Source: Ascarosepion bandense (taxonomy: Eukaryota > Mollusca > Cephalopoda > Sepiida > Sepiidae). From it: 64,000 nucleotides of DNA. Position numbers and translations under genes: made by a program. The DNA lies in NCBI GenBank assembly GCA_037127315.1, contig JBBBDQ010001122.1, forward strand, positions 7,035,001-7,099,000, read 5' to 3'. The notes under the pieces are model-generated. The model did not search any database, was not told the DNA's origin, and saw nothing but the letters and a program-made list of their open reading frames with translations. Shown in pieces: positions 1 through 11,315 of this stretch (the stretch's first letter is position 1; every line of letters starts with the position of its first letter).

Positions 1-333
1 GTGGAGTATTTGTTTTACGGTCGTTTAGACCGTAAAAAAAAAAAAAAAGACACGGGGGTTGTGGGAAGAGGCAAAACAAATCCCAAAGTCCAAACAAATG
101 TAAATGATACACTGACACGGAAGTGCGTGTGAACGCGTTTCTCTCTGTGTGTGTTTCTAGGCACTTGTGTGCGTCTCTACGGGTGCGAGTCAACGAAAAC
201 ATTAATGATCAACAAAATATAAAATAAAAATGAAAACGAGGCACTGGTTAGTTAAGAATGGAAGTATTAAATATTTTGACAAGTCTACAGGAAAAATAAA
301 TGAATATTGATTGCATGTACGCAAACGCAACAT
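1..333. other. No gene recognised
   Basis: AT-rich sequence with a short poly-A run near position 37. No open frame, RNA gene or repeat family was recognised. Confidence 0.5.
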
Positions 334-446
334 TCACATATCAACACTCATAACAATATATATATATATATATGTAAAAAGAGAAATACCAACACTCATA
401 ACAATATATATATAAAGAGAGAGAAATGAATGAATCCATTTATTTG

Positions 447-450
<4 letters not shown>

Positions 451-511
<61 letters not shown>
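451..511. repeat. (CA)n microsatellite
   Basis: About 61 bases of uninterrupted CA dinucleotide, preceded by short TA runs (about 355-373). Open frames across it on both strands are artefacts of the dinucleotide. Confidence 0.97.
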
Positions 512-512
<1 letters not shown>

Positions 513-601
513 ACACCACCAACACCAAAATGGATGCATTTTTCCAGAAATCTGGTTTGTTGCGCCTGCTATATATTTAAAGATTTTTAAAGATAGAAAG
601 G

Positions 602-832
602 GGCGTAAGACAAGAATGTGTCTTTTCACCGGATCTATTCAACTTGTACAGCGAGAATATTTTGAGGACTCTAGATGTTATGCCAGGATTTGTCATCGAA
701 GGCCACAATTTAAACAACATGAGATACACAGACAATACAGTGCTGATTGCAGACACGGAAAGGAAACTACAAGACCTTCTTGCCAAAAAAATCAGGGAAT
801 TATCCGATCCAAACAAATTTACCTTACTTATT
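602..832 (+). pseudogene. RTE-type LINE reverse transcriptase fragment
   Basis: A single frame reads [16 protein letters not shown], then [14 protein letters not shown] and KLQDLL. In RTE-like endonuclease/RT polyproteins these correspond to the block RQGCVLSP-LFN-YSE followed by the catalytic YADD box. The YADD has decayed to YTDN, so the second catalytic aspartate is lost and the copy is dead. There is no endonuclease, fingers domain or C-terminal domain, so only about 75 residues of a protein usually near 1000 survive. The frame is cut at its 3' side by an LTR insertion and stops inside that LTR. The family looks the same as the RTE pieces at 23.4-24.4 kb and those that seeded the 52-60 kb satellite. 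Confidence 0.8.
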
Positions 833-1231
833 TGTTGTGCATTCCGGATGAGGAACCGCACAAAATAATGAACAACAAAAACAGATATGGAGACAGAAAA
901 GTTGGTTATATTGAACATAATATAAAAACTTGAACGCAGGTTAGTAAATCCAGGAATACTATTAGTAGAAATAAATATATACAAGTCTTGAAGTGAAGTC
1001 GTTTGAAATAGTATGTCCGGGTATATTATTCTAGCTGAGTGGAGCTCAGAGCTGGTCTCTGGGTAACTTCGGTATCTGTCGGAACTTATCGATAACTGTA
1101 ACAGATCTTTATGAATTACTCTCCACTGCAAACTGCAACTGTAATTACAACTGTGATTACTGTTCTCTCTATCGCAGCATTACACTCTGTCGAGTCCATT
1201 ATCATATACAAAAGGGGGAGATCCCGCAACA
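833..1231 (-). mobile_element. Solo LTR (copy 1) with 5-bp target duplication
   Basis: A 399-bp block bounded by inverted termini TGTTG and CAACA. It is flanked by a perfect 5-bp duplication, TTATT, at 828-832 and 1232-1236. A relative in opposite orientation lies at 11815-12173, and a partial relative ends near 20231. Length, TG..CA ends and 5-bp duplication fit a solo LTR of a Ty3/Gypsy- or BEL-like retrotransposon. The strand is arbitrary: I define plus as the direction reading GGGATCTCCCC after the 5' terminus. No internal retrotransposon sequence adjoins it. Confidence 0.85.
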
Positions 1232-1236
1232 TTATT

Positions 1237-1442
1237 CATTAATGAATAAATTGTAAAGTTTAAATTTATTAGAAAGATTTTATGAAAACATTTTCGGGGT
1301 CTGTTTTACAGACCCTTTTTGATATCTCGTGTGTACTTTTCATTTGGTGGCTTTCGTCAATGTCTTTTACAGTTGCATAAAGAAAAACCCGTGATGATGT
1401 TATTTCCTAAAAAATGATGCAATATCGAATCTTACCAAAAGT
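1237..1442. other. No gene recognised
   Basis: AT-rich sequence between the LTR and the SINE; nothing identified. Confidence 0.4.
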
Positions 1443-1451
1443 AATTCAAAA

Positions 1452-1760
1452 CGGATGTGCGTTGTGGTACAGTTGATATCGGCTCGGAACGAGAAATCGG
1501 GGAGCCGAGTTCAAATTCCAGTTGAATTCATTGCATTCACTTATGTGCAAATACCCTTGGGAAAGGTATTAATCCGTCTCTTCCTTCCAATTATGGGTTA
1601 AATAACAGGACAGATTGGGTTATATAGCCTTGGCTGGAAACCAATTTACCGCAGAAAGCAATGGCAACCTATTGCGGGATAATATTTTTGCCTAGTCAGT
1701 CATGTCTCTTTCGAGACATGATCGCCCAAGCGTTTACCACGTATGGCATTTAATCGACTG
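1452..1760 (+). mobile_element. tRNA-derived SINE, family A (copy 1)
   Basis: The 5' head resembles a tRNA gene: an A-box-like TGGTACAGTTGATATCGG and a B-box-like GAGTTCAAATTCC, about 35 bases apart, which form an internal RNA polymerase III promoter. The roughly 240-bp body ends in a palindromic part (CATGTCTC/GAGACATG). Other copies are at 7691-8150, 23044-23340, 29634-29907 and 44358-44665. Flanking 9-bp repeats AATTCAAAA (1443-1451) and AATTCAATA (1761-1769) are a target-site duplication with one mismatch. Confidence 0.88.
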
Positions 1761-1769
1761 AATTCAATA

Positions 1770-3005
1770 AAACCTAAACTTTTTCTGCCAGTTGGTGACA
1801 GCTTAATATACTAAAATTAAATTTTATAAAACTGACACACGTTATTTTCTTTCCGACTGGAAAATTCATTGAGTTTTTTTTAAAATGAAGATATTTGAAG
1901 AAAACGAAAAATTTAAATGTTGATGCTATTCCGAATGTAAAAATCTTGTTAAAGAATTTCATGTTTTTAAAAATAAGCAATTGTTATATTATTTCTTGTA
2001 TGGATGCTAAAAAATAATATAATTATAAATTACCACCGTTGACTACTTTTCTAGCGGATACGAAATTAATTAAAATCAACTCTCTTCTTCACTTTTAAAA
2101 AAATTCACAACGATGTGGGAAATCCTGGTTTTCACAAACAGAAAAAGGATTGACTATTTGTTTAAAGAAAAAGTTGAACCAAGCTTTCGTAAGTAGGTGT
2201 TAAAATGATTTTTGACCAAAAGGAAAAAATAGTAAGACTTGGAAGGACTTGGCGATCCAGTCCAAAATTCAAAAAGATTATATAAATGACCTCGGCGTCA
2301 GTCAAGAGTCAGAGAGAAAGACAACACTAAAATGTAACTTCAAACTTCAAGCGACCCGGACATTGTCCTCTTTCTTTTTCTCCTTATCTCTTTCAATAAT
2401 TACTACTCGAACATTTTGTACGAACTCTACCCTTAACCTATTAATAATGTTTCTAGTTGAACATTAATTTCTACAACTTATGTTATTCCACCTTTTTATA
2501 AATTTCTATTTTAACATTCAAAATGTATATTTTATTATTCCACTCTACTACACTAATCCACACATTCCAAGCGACAAACAACCTTCTGATAACGATGAAA
2601 ACCTTCTGATGATAATTCTGATGATGATATATTCTGCATAAAACTTGTAAGTTGTAGGGAGTTTGGCTAAGTCTGACACAAGGCCGAATCAAAGAAACAT
2701 TAACCAGCTCCCTACACTACACTTTTCTCTATCGGAAATTAATATGATAATTCAATAATTCTTAAATTCAGAATAATGAAAAAGAACTCAATGAATGTAT
2801 TTAGATACTTTATGACACGAAACAGACACCAAAATGATAAGAAAAATATATAAGCAATGCATTAAATTAACAAAATATGTAATTTTATCTAAAATATTTT
2901 TAATCTATCAAAAATACAATTTTTAATTCTGTTGTTTCATAAAATCGTATATAGTAAAATATTATATTCTTAAACTATTGGTCATATGTTACATTATATA
3001 AGGTT
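1770..3005. other. No gene recognised
   Basis: AT-rich, with several short open frames below 75 codons that show no family resemblance. No repeat with another copy in the window was noticed. Confidence 0.4.
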
Positions 3006-3019
3006 AATTATTTACTGTT

Positions 3020-3235
3020 ATAGTGGAACAACCTGCCATCCCCGAGAATAGAATGCTCTACTTTATAAAAGACGCTAACGAGCGGTACGACGAGGAAAAA
3101 GGTCTTAGGCGAAGGCATTCACTATTCGATAGCCGATTCCGCTCCAACCCGTGGCTTGCCTATATGTGTATTATTGTTAATTGTACCTTAGTACAATAAA
3201 TCTGTATTTCTTATTCCTGGTGTGGAGTTCCATTT
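3020..3235 (+). mobile_element. Possible LTR 3' part with polyadenylation signal
   Basis: A GC-richer island in AT-rich DNA that ends with AATAAA and a T/G-rich tract (ATTCCTGGTGTGGAGTTCC). This is the usual R-U5 arrangement of an LTR. No second copy and no termini or target duplication could be defined, so the call is tentative. Confidence 0.3.
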
Positions 3236-3699
3236 TTCAACTGATCATTTTATACTGTACTCCTTTTCAGGATATATCATTTACATAAGTTTATTCGTTT
3301 TTAAGCATAAATATTAATGTCGTGATTATTGCACTGTTGATGGTCCGTATTTCTTTAATTTTTATTTTTAATTATACGCGCGCTTTTTAAGTTAGCAGTG
3401 TAATAATATATTTTCTGACCGCACATGTAAATGAACGTCGTTTACATTTAGTTTTATGTAAAAATAAAAATTCATAACATTTATGTAGTAGAATTGTCAG
3501 GGACAATTTTTATTGGATTAAATATCAGCTTTATTGAACTAAAAGTGGGGATGGTGGAAGACTGGTCCTCATCAGTTATATCTTAAACTTAGGTAGCCAC
3601 AATCACTGATCCAAACACACTACAGGATTTCTTTCAGCAAAACAACACTTTCTTATTTACCATTCTTACTACAGCCACCATAATACCTCAAAGTCTCTA

Positions 3700-4480
3700 T
3701 GAAGTTCTAACTAATCCCATATCTAAAATATATCTGTTGGGATGGGGAACAGAATAACAACATTTAAAAATGAAAAGACCAATGAATATTTACAATATGC
3801 CGACAAGAAGGAGAACGAGAAGGGTTGTGTTAGCATGACATTCCGGATAAAAACGCGGAGTGTCGGTAAAGAATTGGGTAGATATGCGAAACGCATACTT
3901 CCACCTTCCACTTTAAGGAAAGATTCCTTCGGGACTCAAGATGAACTGCACCAGCAATCTTCTTCTGCACCTCAGACCAATTCATTTCCAGCAAAGGATC
4001 GGGACCAAACTAGACACAGAGTATTTTGAAAGGTCCATCCGCTTAGAGGAAAGTCACTGGAAGCGAAACTTCCTTCCACGATAACAACCAAGGTGGTTGA
4101 TCTTTACTTCTATCAGCGTCTTGTACCCTCTGATCTTTTTTCCGTCAATCCTGGCCCTGCTCGACACAAGAACCGAAACGCCATCAGCATAGACGGAGTA
4201 CCTGACTGAGGTCGTAACACCAGGTAAGGAGATTCGGGGTAGGACCGGATTCACCTTTAACTTTTGAAGGAAAAGCTCTAACGCAAGAACGCGAAATCGG
4301 ACAATCTTGACGAATAGAACAGGATAGCACCAAAGGCCCCGATCGTACCGCATTCATTTCCACCAGCGCAACGGGAGGCGCGTACAGAAATCGGATCCAA
4401 GTGCGAATGTATGGTCCGAAAAAAAACAAAAATACGGTCGAAATGACAGCCTCCAGAAAACAGTGGCCAATCCTGTCGAG
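3700..4480 (-). pseudogene. Tx1/L1-like LINE reverse transcriptase remnant
   Basis: Reading the minus strand with frame changes gives FGPYIRTWIRFLY, then SIRQDCPIS, then SVRYSVYADGVSVLVSSRA, then KINH. These match RT motifs of Tx1-type LINEs (RQGCPLSP; YADDVSVLVSS). The catalytic YADD is YADG. Further downstream on the minus strand, pieces such as WSEVQ-like and LSLK continue into the post-RT region. At least three frameshifts are needed, and the 5' two-thirds including the endonuclease is absent. The 3' side stops before 3590, where a hammerhead-like relic sits. It is a dead, 5'-truncated copy. Confidence 0.75.
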
Positions 4481-4843
4481 TATCCTGGACTGATATAAAT
4501 AGATCAGCGCGGCTTCACGTGTAATATATTACCTTGACCGGTACAATATGATTGACAAAAATATATTCCGGCCGTGGATGGTGGCGACGGGGTGTAACAT
4601 CAAAGACAGAAACACAGGCAATAGTCGAGAAAAATATGATTGACATCAAAGGCAGAAAACAAAGGCGACAATAGACTTACAAGAAGATAACTGGCGAAGA
4701 TGACAGACAGATGTGTCTGACCATAGATGACATCAATTAAAGCGGCAACCTGAAAAAGCAAAAACGCGGAAAAATTTTTTTTTTAAGTTTGGAATTTCTG
4801 TCCGAAAAAAAGAAGCGAGAAGAAAGAAGAGAAGAATACACAC

Positions 4844-4847
<4 letters not shown>

Positions 4848-4905
<58 letters not shown>
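4848..4905. repeat. (GA)n microsatellite
   Basis: About 58 bases of GA dinucleotide with one AAAG interruption. Confidence 0.97.
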
Positions 4906-5056
4906 CAATAAAAGAACAAGAATTAAGAAAATAGAAGTTTCCGCTGGCAAAAGAGTCCCAGACAACTCCGCCGTGTGCGCGATTCTCTCCGGCTACCCTT
5001 CTACTCCATACAACCGTCACCGACGAAGAATAAAAATATGTTTATATTTATATATA

Positions 5057-5200
5057 CAGTGGAACTTGGTGTATGCGACCCCTGTCGTCAGAGACCACCT
5101 GCTATTAACGACCGCCTTTTCTATTCACGGACGATGTTCTAATGTTAATTGACCCCCAGTGAGTGACCTCTTCCAAAACGCGACCACCGACCAGCATGAT
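5057..5200. mobile_element. Possible pogo/Tigger-like element end
   Basis: The sequence starting CAGTGGAACTTGGTGTATGC, followed by GACC-rich repeats, resembles the TIR style of pogo-like elements (CAGT plus CGACC motifs). A matching inverted copy of the terminus was not found downstream, so this is only a candidate end. Confidence 0.3.
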
Positions 5201-5549
5201 AGTATAAAAATCACTGGTCAAGCAACCATTTTAACAAAAATTCTTATTGGCAGTACAGTCCTAACTTCTAAATTAGGAGAATTTAAGTTAGTAATCTATT
5301 TCATTTTTGTTAATCTAAGCCAGAACCACTTTCTCGTTGTGTTGTTATTGTAGTGAAGTGTCAAATTTTTATTGTTGAAATGGCGGTGGTCAATCGGCGG
5401 CTGTCTTGTATTAATATGTACTCATTACATTTGACAAGTTCAAGAGATTTGTCGGTTTCTGTACCAACTTGGATAAATTCGGGGGTAGGAGAAAAAATTA
5501 CATCTATGTGAAAATTCTCTTTCATTATTTTTATTTTTTTAAATCGTTT

Positions 5550-5602
5550 TACTCTCTCTCTCTTTCTCTCTCTTTCTTTTTCTCTCTCCCTCTCTCTCTC
5601 TC
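5550..5602. repeat. (CT)n-rich microsatellite
   Basis: Imperfect CT/CTTT tract. Confidence 0.9.
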
Positions 5603-7690
5603 TGCCCTGATCGTTTTCATTTTTTTTTTGTATGTTTGTTTATTTTTTCATATGTTATCGCAGATTCTCTTTTACTATCACTCACTTCGAAGGAAAAATT
5701 GAAAACGTATACATCGCGAACTTTTCCAACGTACATATTTTATAAGCAATAAGTGCCAACATCAATTTAGAATCGAAGCGGTCACATTACAAAAAACAAA
5801 AAAAAAAAAACACCACACAGACTGCAATAACTGATTTTTTAAAGCCTACACCAGTGTGAATAAATAATTTTTATTTCTTTTGTTAACTGTTGTAAATACG
5901 TTTTTAATGTTAAAAAATTTTTTATGCTGCTGAATAGTTTTTTCAAAGTTAGACCATCTTAACTTCTCATATGTTTATGACCAGATTACATGGTAAAATA
6001 CTAGAAGGTAAAAATTGTATAAATTCGACTTGTTGGATTAAAATATCTGAAATTAGATATTTTATGGTAGGCTGAGTTTTTGAGTTAATTTCACATCAAT
6101 ACATTCAAGTAGTGCATAAATGAAGATCGAATTGTAAAAGTTATATATTGTTATCAGACATCAATTAAATCATTTTCCTTTGTTCTCTTTTCTTTGTAAA
6201 AGAAGCACTTTTAGGTTCGGCAAAAAAAAAAAGAAAAAAAAAAGGAAAAAATACAAAAAATAAATGCAAAAAACAAAAAACAAAAACAACAACAACAAAA
6301 ACAACACAAAATTAAGAACCGGTGTGGCTTCTTACTTCTCTACCGATTGGATTCACTATGTATACTGCTATGCCTTAAATATTTTTAAAAAAACTAGAAC
6401 CCCCTATAAATGAACGGATATATGTGCTTCTTTAATTTCTTTGAAAATTTAAATTTTTTGTTTTTTATGAACGTTACTTTGCATATCGTAAATGGAGGTA
6501 GAAATCATTTTTCTGGTAGATTTTAATTTCCAGCTCTTAAATAGAATACTTCCGTTAAGAATTAAAAAAAATGGGTTCCGACACCATATTTGATGACATC
6601 GTGCATACAACTTCTCTCCCAATTATTAGGCTATGTATGACACTATAACTAGGACACAGAAGGGGATAGTGTTTCATTTGATCCCGCTCTCAAATATTTA
6701 GTGTTTTATGACCAGCGATAAAATCTGTTAGATATGGTCTTGAAAACGATCACCCACTTGACTGAAAAGGGAAAAAAGAATGAAAACTTTAGGAGTGAAG
6801 CGACAACAGACTGGACTTTGAGGATTTCCAATTGCGGGTCTATATCAACGGTCATAGTTAAGATGTAGTTGAGATCTGAACCATTCAACAATTCTGTTGA
6901 CGTCTCTTAGAAGTGCCAACCGCGTGTTGTGAGTTTGAGATGGTCAGAAAGTTGGTCGGAGGAAAACGAAATGGAAAAACTGATATTTTGGACTGACTTG
7001 AAATGATTGACATTATTGTTTACTATCGCAGTTGATGTTTGATGTGGAGTTTTGAGTTTTGTTTAACGGCATATCAACACCTCTGTGGATTATTTAATTC
7101 CAAAAAGGTGGGGTTTTAAGGTATTTTTTATGATGTTCGGTTATAGCGAAAAGGTCGATTTAGTCAGATTTTAATTAAAATTTTGTTTTTATTCTATATT
7201 TTAGAAAACTGGAAATGTCTTATAGTTTTGTATTCAAAAATATTTTGCTGAGAATATTTTTTCCTTCAAAAATTTGTCATGATAATTTCTTTTCTTCAAA
7301 AATATATTATTGGTAATATTTTTCCTTCAAAAACGTATATTTCCTATAAAAGTCGATTTTTATGTATATATTTCTGTAAAAGTGTATTTTTATACTTTCA
7401 TAGTGTTTTGACCCCAGTTCGGGTTAACTATTTGCCCATAGCTGGGACCCTAACAGGTGCTACCACTCCGGATCAGAGTGGACGTGTGAACAACAGCAAT
7501 TAAGAGGTGGTTCTACGCTCCTCAAAACCTCCCAATTAGAGGCCTTACTGCCGGATGCAGTTTACTGTCATACCCTGGACCTGTTTGATGTGGATAAACA
7601 GACATAGATTAAGCAACTATATTTTGCCATTATATCTTAAGTATTAGTATAAGTTAAGTAATATTTTTATATCAGTAAAGTGATCGTAGC
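5603..7690. other. No gene recognised
   Basis: AT-rich with homopolymer A tracts near 6220-6300 and no convincing open frame. A less AT-rich patch at 7410-7600 may be part of an unknown repeat; it has no second copy here. Confidence 0.4.
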
Positions 7691-8150
7691 TCAGTCAGTC
7701 AAGTGCCATACGTGGTACACGCTTGGATGATCACGTCTCAAAAAGACATGACTGACTAGCCGGAAGTAAGACACGGAACAAGAATGTAGGTTCAAAACAG
7801 TGTATTAGTATAACAAAGAAACACGATATTCAAAGAAGTGTTAATAATAAGTAGATATAGAAATAAGTAAGTCCGAGAGTATGATAACGCTGCCTGACTA
7901 GTAGCTGTCGTTAACTGCTTTTGTTAACTGCTGTAATTGACTGCTCGTAACTGCTGTACTTGACTGCTCCCTAGAAGCCAAGCGGTTTTCCCGCAGTAGT
8001 TTGCCGTTACTTTCTGCGGTAGACTGTTTGCTAACCAAGACTATTGAACCAAATCTGTCCTGCCATTGACCCATAGCTGGAGGGAGAAGATATGGATTAA
8101 TACTTTTTCCTAGGTTGTTTGCACGTAAATGAATGCAACGAATCCAACTG
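7691..8150 (-). mobile_element. tRNA-derived SINE, family A, interrupted copy
   Basis: The 3' part of the SINE (with AAGTGCCATACGTGGTACAC) occupies about 7691-7768 and the remainder about 7985-8150, both on the minus strand. The tRNA-like head is missing. The element is split by about 215 bases of LTR-like DNA. Its truncated 5' end abuts mariner transposase sequence. Confidence 0.8.
7769..7984. mobile_element. LTR-like fragment inserted in SINE
   Basis: The segment AAGACACGGAACAAGAA through GTATTAGTATAACA resembles the candidate LTR at 22773-23039 (AAGACACGGAAAACAAGAAG; CTACTAGAATAACA). It lies exactly where the SINE is interrupted. No clean target duplication was seen. Confidence 0.5.
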
Positions 8151-8890
8151 TACTTCGATCTTAGATTTAGATACTGTTTATCCTGTTGGTAAAAAAAGGC
8201 TTCATCAACAAATATGACTTTATCATAATTGCTACGCCACCTCTCCACTAATTAAGTTTTTTTTTTATGTTGGAATCAAATCAGGAAGGTGATCAACCAG
8301 TTTAAAGCCACATTCACGCACAGCAGCCATTGAAATCAAAAACATTTTCCTGATGAAGCAAAACGCCTTTCATCTGTTTTCTTGCGCGCTTGGTCTTTCG
8401 TAATTCCTGCAGCAAGATGACATAGTATTTTTCATTAATGGTGTGACCCGTTTGAAGATAGTCAATAACCACAATGCCTTTTGCACCTTCCCCGCAAATG
8501 AAACTATTTGGACTTCTTTGGAAGTCCAAATCGTTTCATTTCCCGTCATGATCGTTTCATTTCCCATCATGAATTTTCTCGAAGTGATGAACCAAACACT
8601 TATTCTGGGTTAAGAAACGTCCAAGGAAACCAACTGGGTCAATATCAGCTTTTTCCCGTGATTTGATCAGTCTGATTGGTTTTCGATCAGGTGCCAGAAG
8701 ACGTGTCATTCACAGAACAGAAACCTTCATATTGCTAACTTCATTGTACAGAATATTATCAAGTCTCTCACGAAATATGCTAATCCACTGAATATTGGAT
8801 TTATAGCCGATAGCCTATCACCCATCACAAACGATGTTTTCCTTGGTGATGGTAATTGCAGGACGTCTAAATCATGGGTCATCTTCAAAA
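8120..8890 (-). pseudogene. mariner transposase remnant
   Basis: The minus strand gives, with frameshifts, ISIFRERLDNILYNEVSN, MTRLLAPDRKP, FLGRFLTQNKCLVHHF, GIVVIDYLQTGHTINEKYY, KMKGVLLHQENV-like, and ECGFKLVDHLP. This is the order found in mariner transposases: linker, first catalytic block (TQDE-WIHH), VDYL-KG-TI, LHQDNAPAH, GFELL-HPPYSPDL. The first catalytic Asp (QDE) is now QNK and the second (HQDN) is HQEN, so the DD34D triad is destroyed. The N-terminal helix-turn-helix region is missing. C-terminal residues up to the RW-KCI-like segment are recognisable near 8120. TIRs were not found. Confidence 0.85.
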
Positions 8891-8917
8891 TTCTCCATTC
8901 CCCTCCTAAGTTTCAGC

Positions 8918-8995
8918 TATTATAAAATATTCACGAAATAAATTATAACAGATGGATTTGTAAATTCGTCTAATTTATTTTCATTATATTATCTG
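8918..8995 (+). repeat. Direct repeat, left copy (pairs with 10330-10405)
   Basis: About 75 bases (TATAAAATATTCACGAAATA...) recur almost unchanged at 10330-10405 in the same orientation. The pair brackets the RT relic at 9364-10170. Such direct flanking repeats could be pseudo-LTRs of a retroelement. Confidence 0.7.
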
Positions 8996-9363
8996 TTAAA
9001 ATGAGTTCTCATCGGATTACGATCCCCCCTTGGAACTAACCTTACAAATTACCAAAGGATTCTACTTAATTATATTTGCTCTTAAGTCGAGCTCTCTTTG
9101 GAAAATTCTGTTTAGATAATATATATTATAAGTTTAAATTATATTGCAACAAAATGGATAAATTTACTTCAGAATAATCCTTGAAAACATTATCCCTCCT
9201 TACACTCCTTCACTCTATCACTCACTGAAAAAAATAATTAAATTTATAAAAAGGATAATTTGGAAAATATATTTTCACCAACACCCCTAAAATACACAAA
9301 AAGAAAATAAAGATATAAACTGAAATCTCAAAAGACTCCCCCTAGTAATAAACTTCTAGAGCC

Positions 9364-10170
9364 CTTCGAAACTGACATGTTTAACTTAATTTAAAAAAAT
9401 TAAATTTAAGAAGCCATCTAACCAATTCCAACATAATCTAAAAAAAGATATTAATAACATTAAAAATTCTAACAAAATGTGGATTAAAGCCGATAAATCT
9501 AAAAACATTCATAAAATTGAACACTCGAAGTCGCACAAACTCCTCAATAAAATCCCTAGCACTTATAAAAAAGATAACAACAATAACAGTATTTTATCAA
9601 TTAACGAAGATTCTGCTAAATTGGCTAATGAATTTGACATCACAGACAGAGTGGGAAAAACCCATATAAAAAAATGCATATTTAATTTTTAAAGACCACA
9701 AACGTTATTTTGACAATAGCTGGGTCAATTAATCTTTTAAAGACCACAAACGTTATTTTGACAATAGCTGGGTCAATTAATCTTTTAAAGACCACAAACC
9801 TTATTTTGACAATAGCTGGGTCAATTAATCTTTTAAAGACCACAAACCTTATTTTGACAATAGCTGGGTCAATTAATCTTTTAAAGACCACAAACGTTAT
9901 TTTGACAATAGCTGGGTCAATGAATCCTTTAATGACCACAAACCTAAATTTGACAATAGCTAGGTCAATTAATCCTTCCAATACAGAAGTAGGCTTAATT
10001 TCTAAAACATACTTAAAAATAATACTAACGATACATGAAACCCATTAAAATAATATGTGGAAAGATTCTCCGATACTATTAAATGGTTTCAACAGATTCA
10101 TAACAAAAATAAAGTTACATTTACGCAATTTGATATAATCGATTTCTACTCTTCCAGAAATACGGTATTC
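9364..10170 (+). pseudogene. Degenerate reverse transcriptase of an unclassified retroelement
   Basis: The frame reads ADKSKNIHKIEHSKSHKLL, then STYKKDNNN, SAKLANEFDITDRVGK, KDHK, later INPSNTEVGLISKTYL, and FTQFDIIDFYSS. This resembles a widespread invertebrate RT with the order ADKS-NIYK, KKLL, TYKK, KDHK-NF, RLINP-KSE-G-ISK, FDI-EFYPSI (RT motif A). I cannot place it in a clade; Penelope-like or a related group is possible. The KDHK block has expanded into about six 48-bp repeats, displacing the following motif and adding stops. Sequence beyond motif A, including the YxDD box, is not recognisable. Confidence 0.65.
9683..9975 (+). repeat. 48-bp minisatellite made from an RT coding block
   Basis: About six tandem copies of a 48-bp (16-codon) unit beginning AAAGACCACAAACGTTATTT. 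Copies differ by single bases (CGTT versus CTTT). In the coding frame the unit reads KDHKRYFDNS plus a few residues, the conserved block of the surrounding RT. The 112-codon open frame at 9710 and the 99-codon minus-strand frame are artefacts of the repeat. Confidence 0.92.
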
Positions 10171-10329
10171 TAGGTGTGACATCCGCGTTTAAAAATTAAC
10201 ACTGTATATCTAACCCCGTCTCCCATCGATAAAATGTTTTCCTTCTCCCCCTGTCTCTCCACGATTCCTTTCGTCTGGATAAATCTAACCCATTCATTTT
10301 TGTAAAAAAAATTCAGTATGAGAAATTGA

Positions 10330-10398
10330 ATAATTTTATAAAATATTCACGAAATAAATTACCACCAATGGATTTGTAAATTCGTCCAATTTATTTTC

Positions 10399-10405
<7 letters not shown>
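10330..10405 (+). repeat. Direct repeat, right copy
   Basis: Matches 8918-8995, including CACGAAATAAATTA and ATGGATTTGTAAATTCGTC. See the left copy. Confidence 0.7.

Positions 10406-10482
<77 letters not shown>
10404..10482. repeat. (TA)n(TG)n compound microsatellite
   Basis: About 46 bases of TA followed by about 30 of TG, directly adjoining the 3' end of a SINE. Confidence 0.97.
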
Positions 10483-10484
<2 letters not shown>

Positions 10485-10770
10485 GTCATCCGCAGACAGA
10501 TCTGTTTTGTTGTATCACAGTACGGTTAGACTCCGATTGCTTTTAATGCAGGATTGAAACCCGACCGAATTGGCGTCAGTCAGCGATTCTACCTCTGGGC
10601 TATGGGCGCTCGGTAGAAGAAGGCAGACTTTTAGCGCGTATATTATCATTATTCATGCCCAATAGCCAGGGTGCTCTAATTCATTACTGAATGAGTGATA
10701 CGTACAAGCCAGAGTATTTACTGTTTTCCAAAGTCTACCATTCTTCCAGAGTGCCCAGTCAGGGTGTGAT
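10483..10770 (-). mobile_element. tRNA-headed SINE, family B (copy 1, decayed hammerhead end)
   Basis: The minus strand carries an A-box-like TAGCCCAGAGGTAGAATC and a B-box-like GGGTTTCAATCC. These are followed by the segment that in the copy at 34440-34740 forms a hammerhead ribozyme. Here the core is damaged: CCGTACTG is followed directly by GTGATACAACAAAA, so the CTGATGA box has lost bases, but the CAGATCTGTC cleavage arm remains. Other copy: 34440-34740. Confidence 0.75.
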
Positions 10771-10771
10771 G

Positions 10772-10773
<2 letters not shown>

Positions 10774-10821
<48 letters not shown>
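10774..10821. repeat. (TA)n microsatellite
   Basis: TA run between the SINE and a LINE 3' end. Confidence 0.97.
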
Positions 10822-10824
<3 letters not shown>

Positions 10825-11221
10825 TTAATCATTTCACCCCGAGCAAGGCAGAAATGCCACTGATGAGCGGTGGGCTACATAGCTGTAAAAGGATTAATTA
10901 GAAAAGATTGAGGAGCACAAACTAGTTAGAAAGGAACAATAGAAAGCTGAGAAAGCAGGTGCGATGACAGATACATAGGTGGAGAGAAAGGGAAGGTTAT
11001 ACAGGGGTGGGGAGAGAGCTAGAGTCCAGTGGTTAGTAGATGAGTATTGACTTTGCATTTAAATTTCTGGAGGTTGTAGCCGCCAGGAAAGCAAGAATAC
11101 GGGAGCGAGTTCCACAGGCGGGAAGTGCAAGAGAAGAAGCTGCAGGAGTAGAATTGTCGTCTGCATTTGGCTAACCTGACTGTGAATGGGTGGGACTCAG
11201 TTGCCAGTCTGGTTGCACGAG

Positions 11222-11222
<1 letters not shown>
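10822..11222 (-). pseudogene. Jockey/CR1-type LINE, 5'-truncated 3' end
   Basis: The minus strand reads TRLATESHPFTVRLAKC, then SRLWNSLPYSCFPGGYNL, then KFKCKVNTHLL. This is the C-terminal end of ORF2 in the LINE also seen at 26160-27835 and 37782-38968. It is followed by a 3' UTR ending GCCTTGCTCGGGGTGA and an A-run (T-run on plus). The frame is open for about 65 codons. The 5' truncation point abuts a TA microsatellite, with another at its 3' end. Confidence 0.85.

Positions 11223-11272
<50 letters not shown>
11223..11272. repeat. (TA)n microsatellite, left of mariner
   Basis: Fifty bases of TA immediately before the mariner TIR. Confidence 0.97.
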
Positions 11273-11273
<1 letters not shown>

Positions 11274-11315
11274 GATGTGTGTCCGAAAAGTAACGGCACT
11301 TAGCTGTTTTTCGGT

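Noticed and set aside
1452..1530. tRNA gene
   Set aside because: A and B boxes are present but there is no acceptor or anticodon fold; the sequence is the head of a SINE with target duplications.
7279..7503. 74-codon plus-strand frame
   Set aside because: No family resemblance; the first half is AT-rich non-coding in character.
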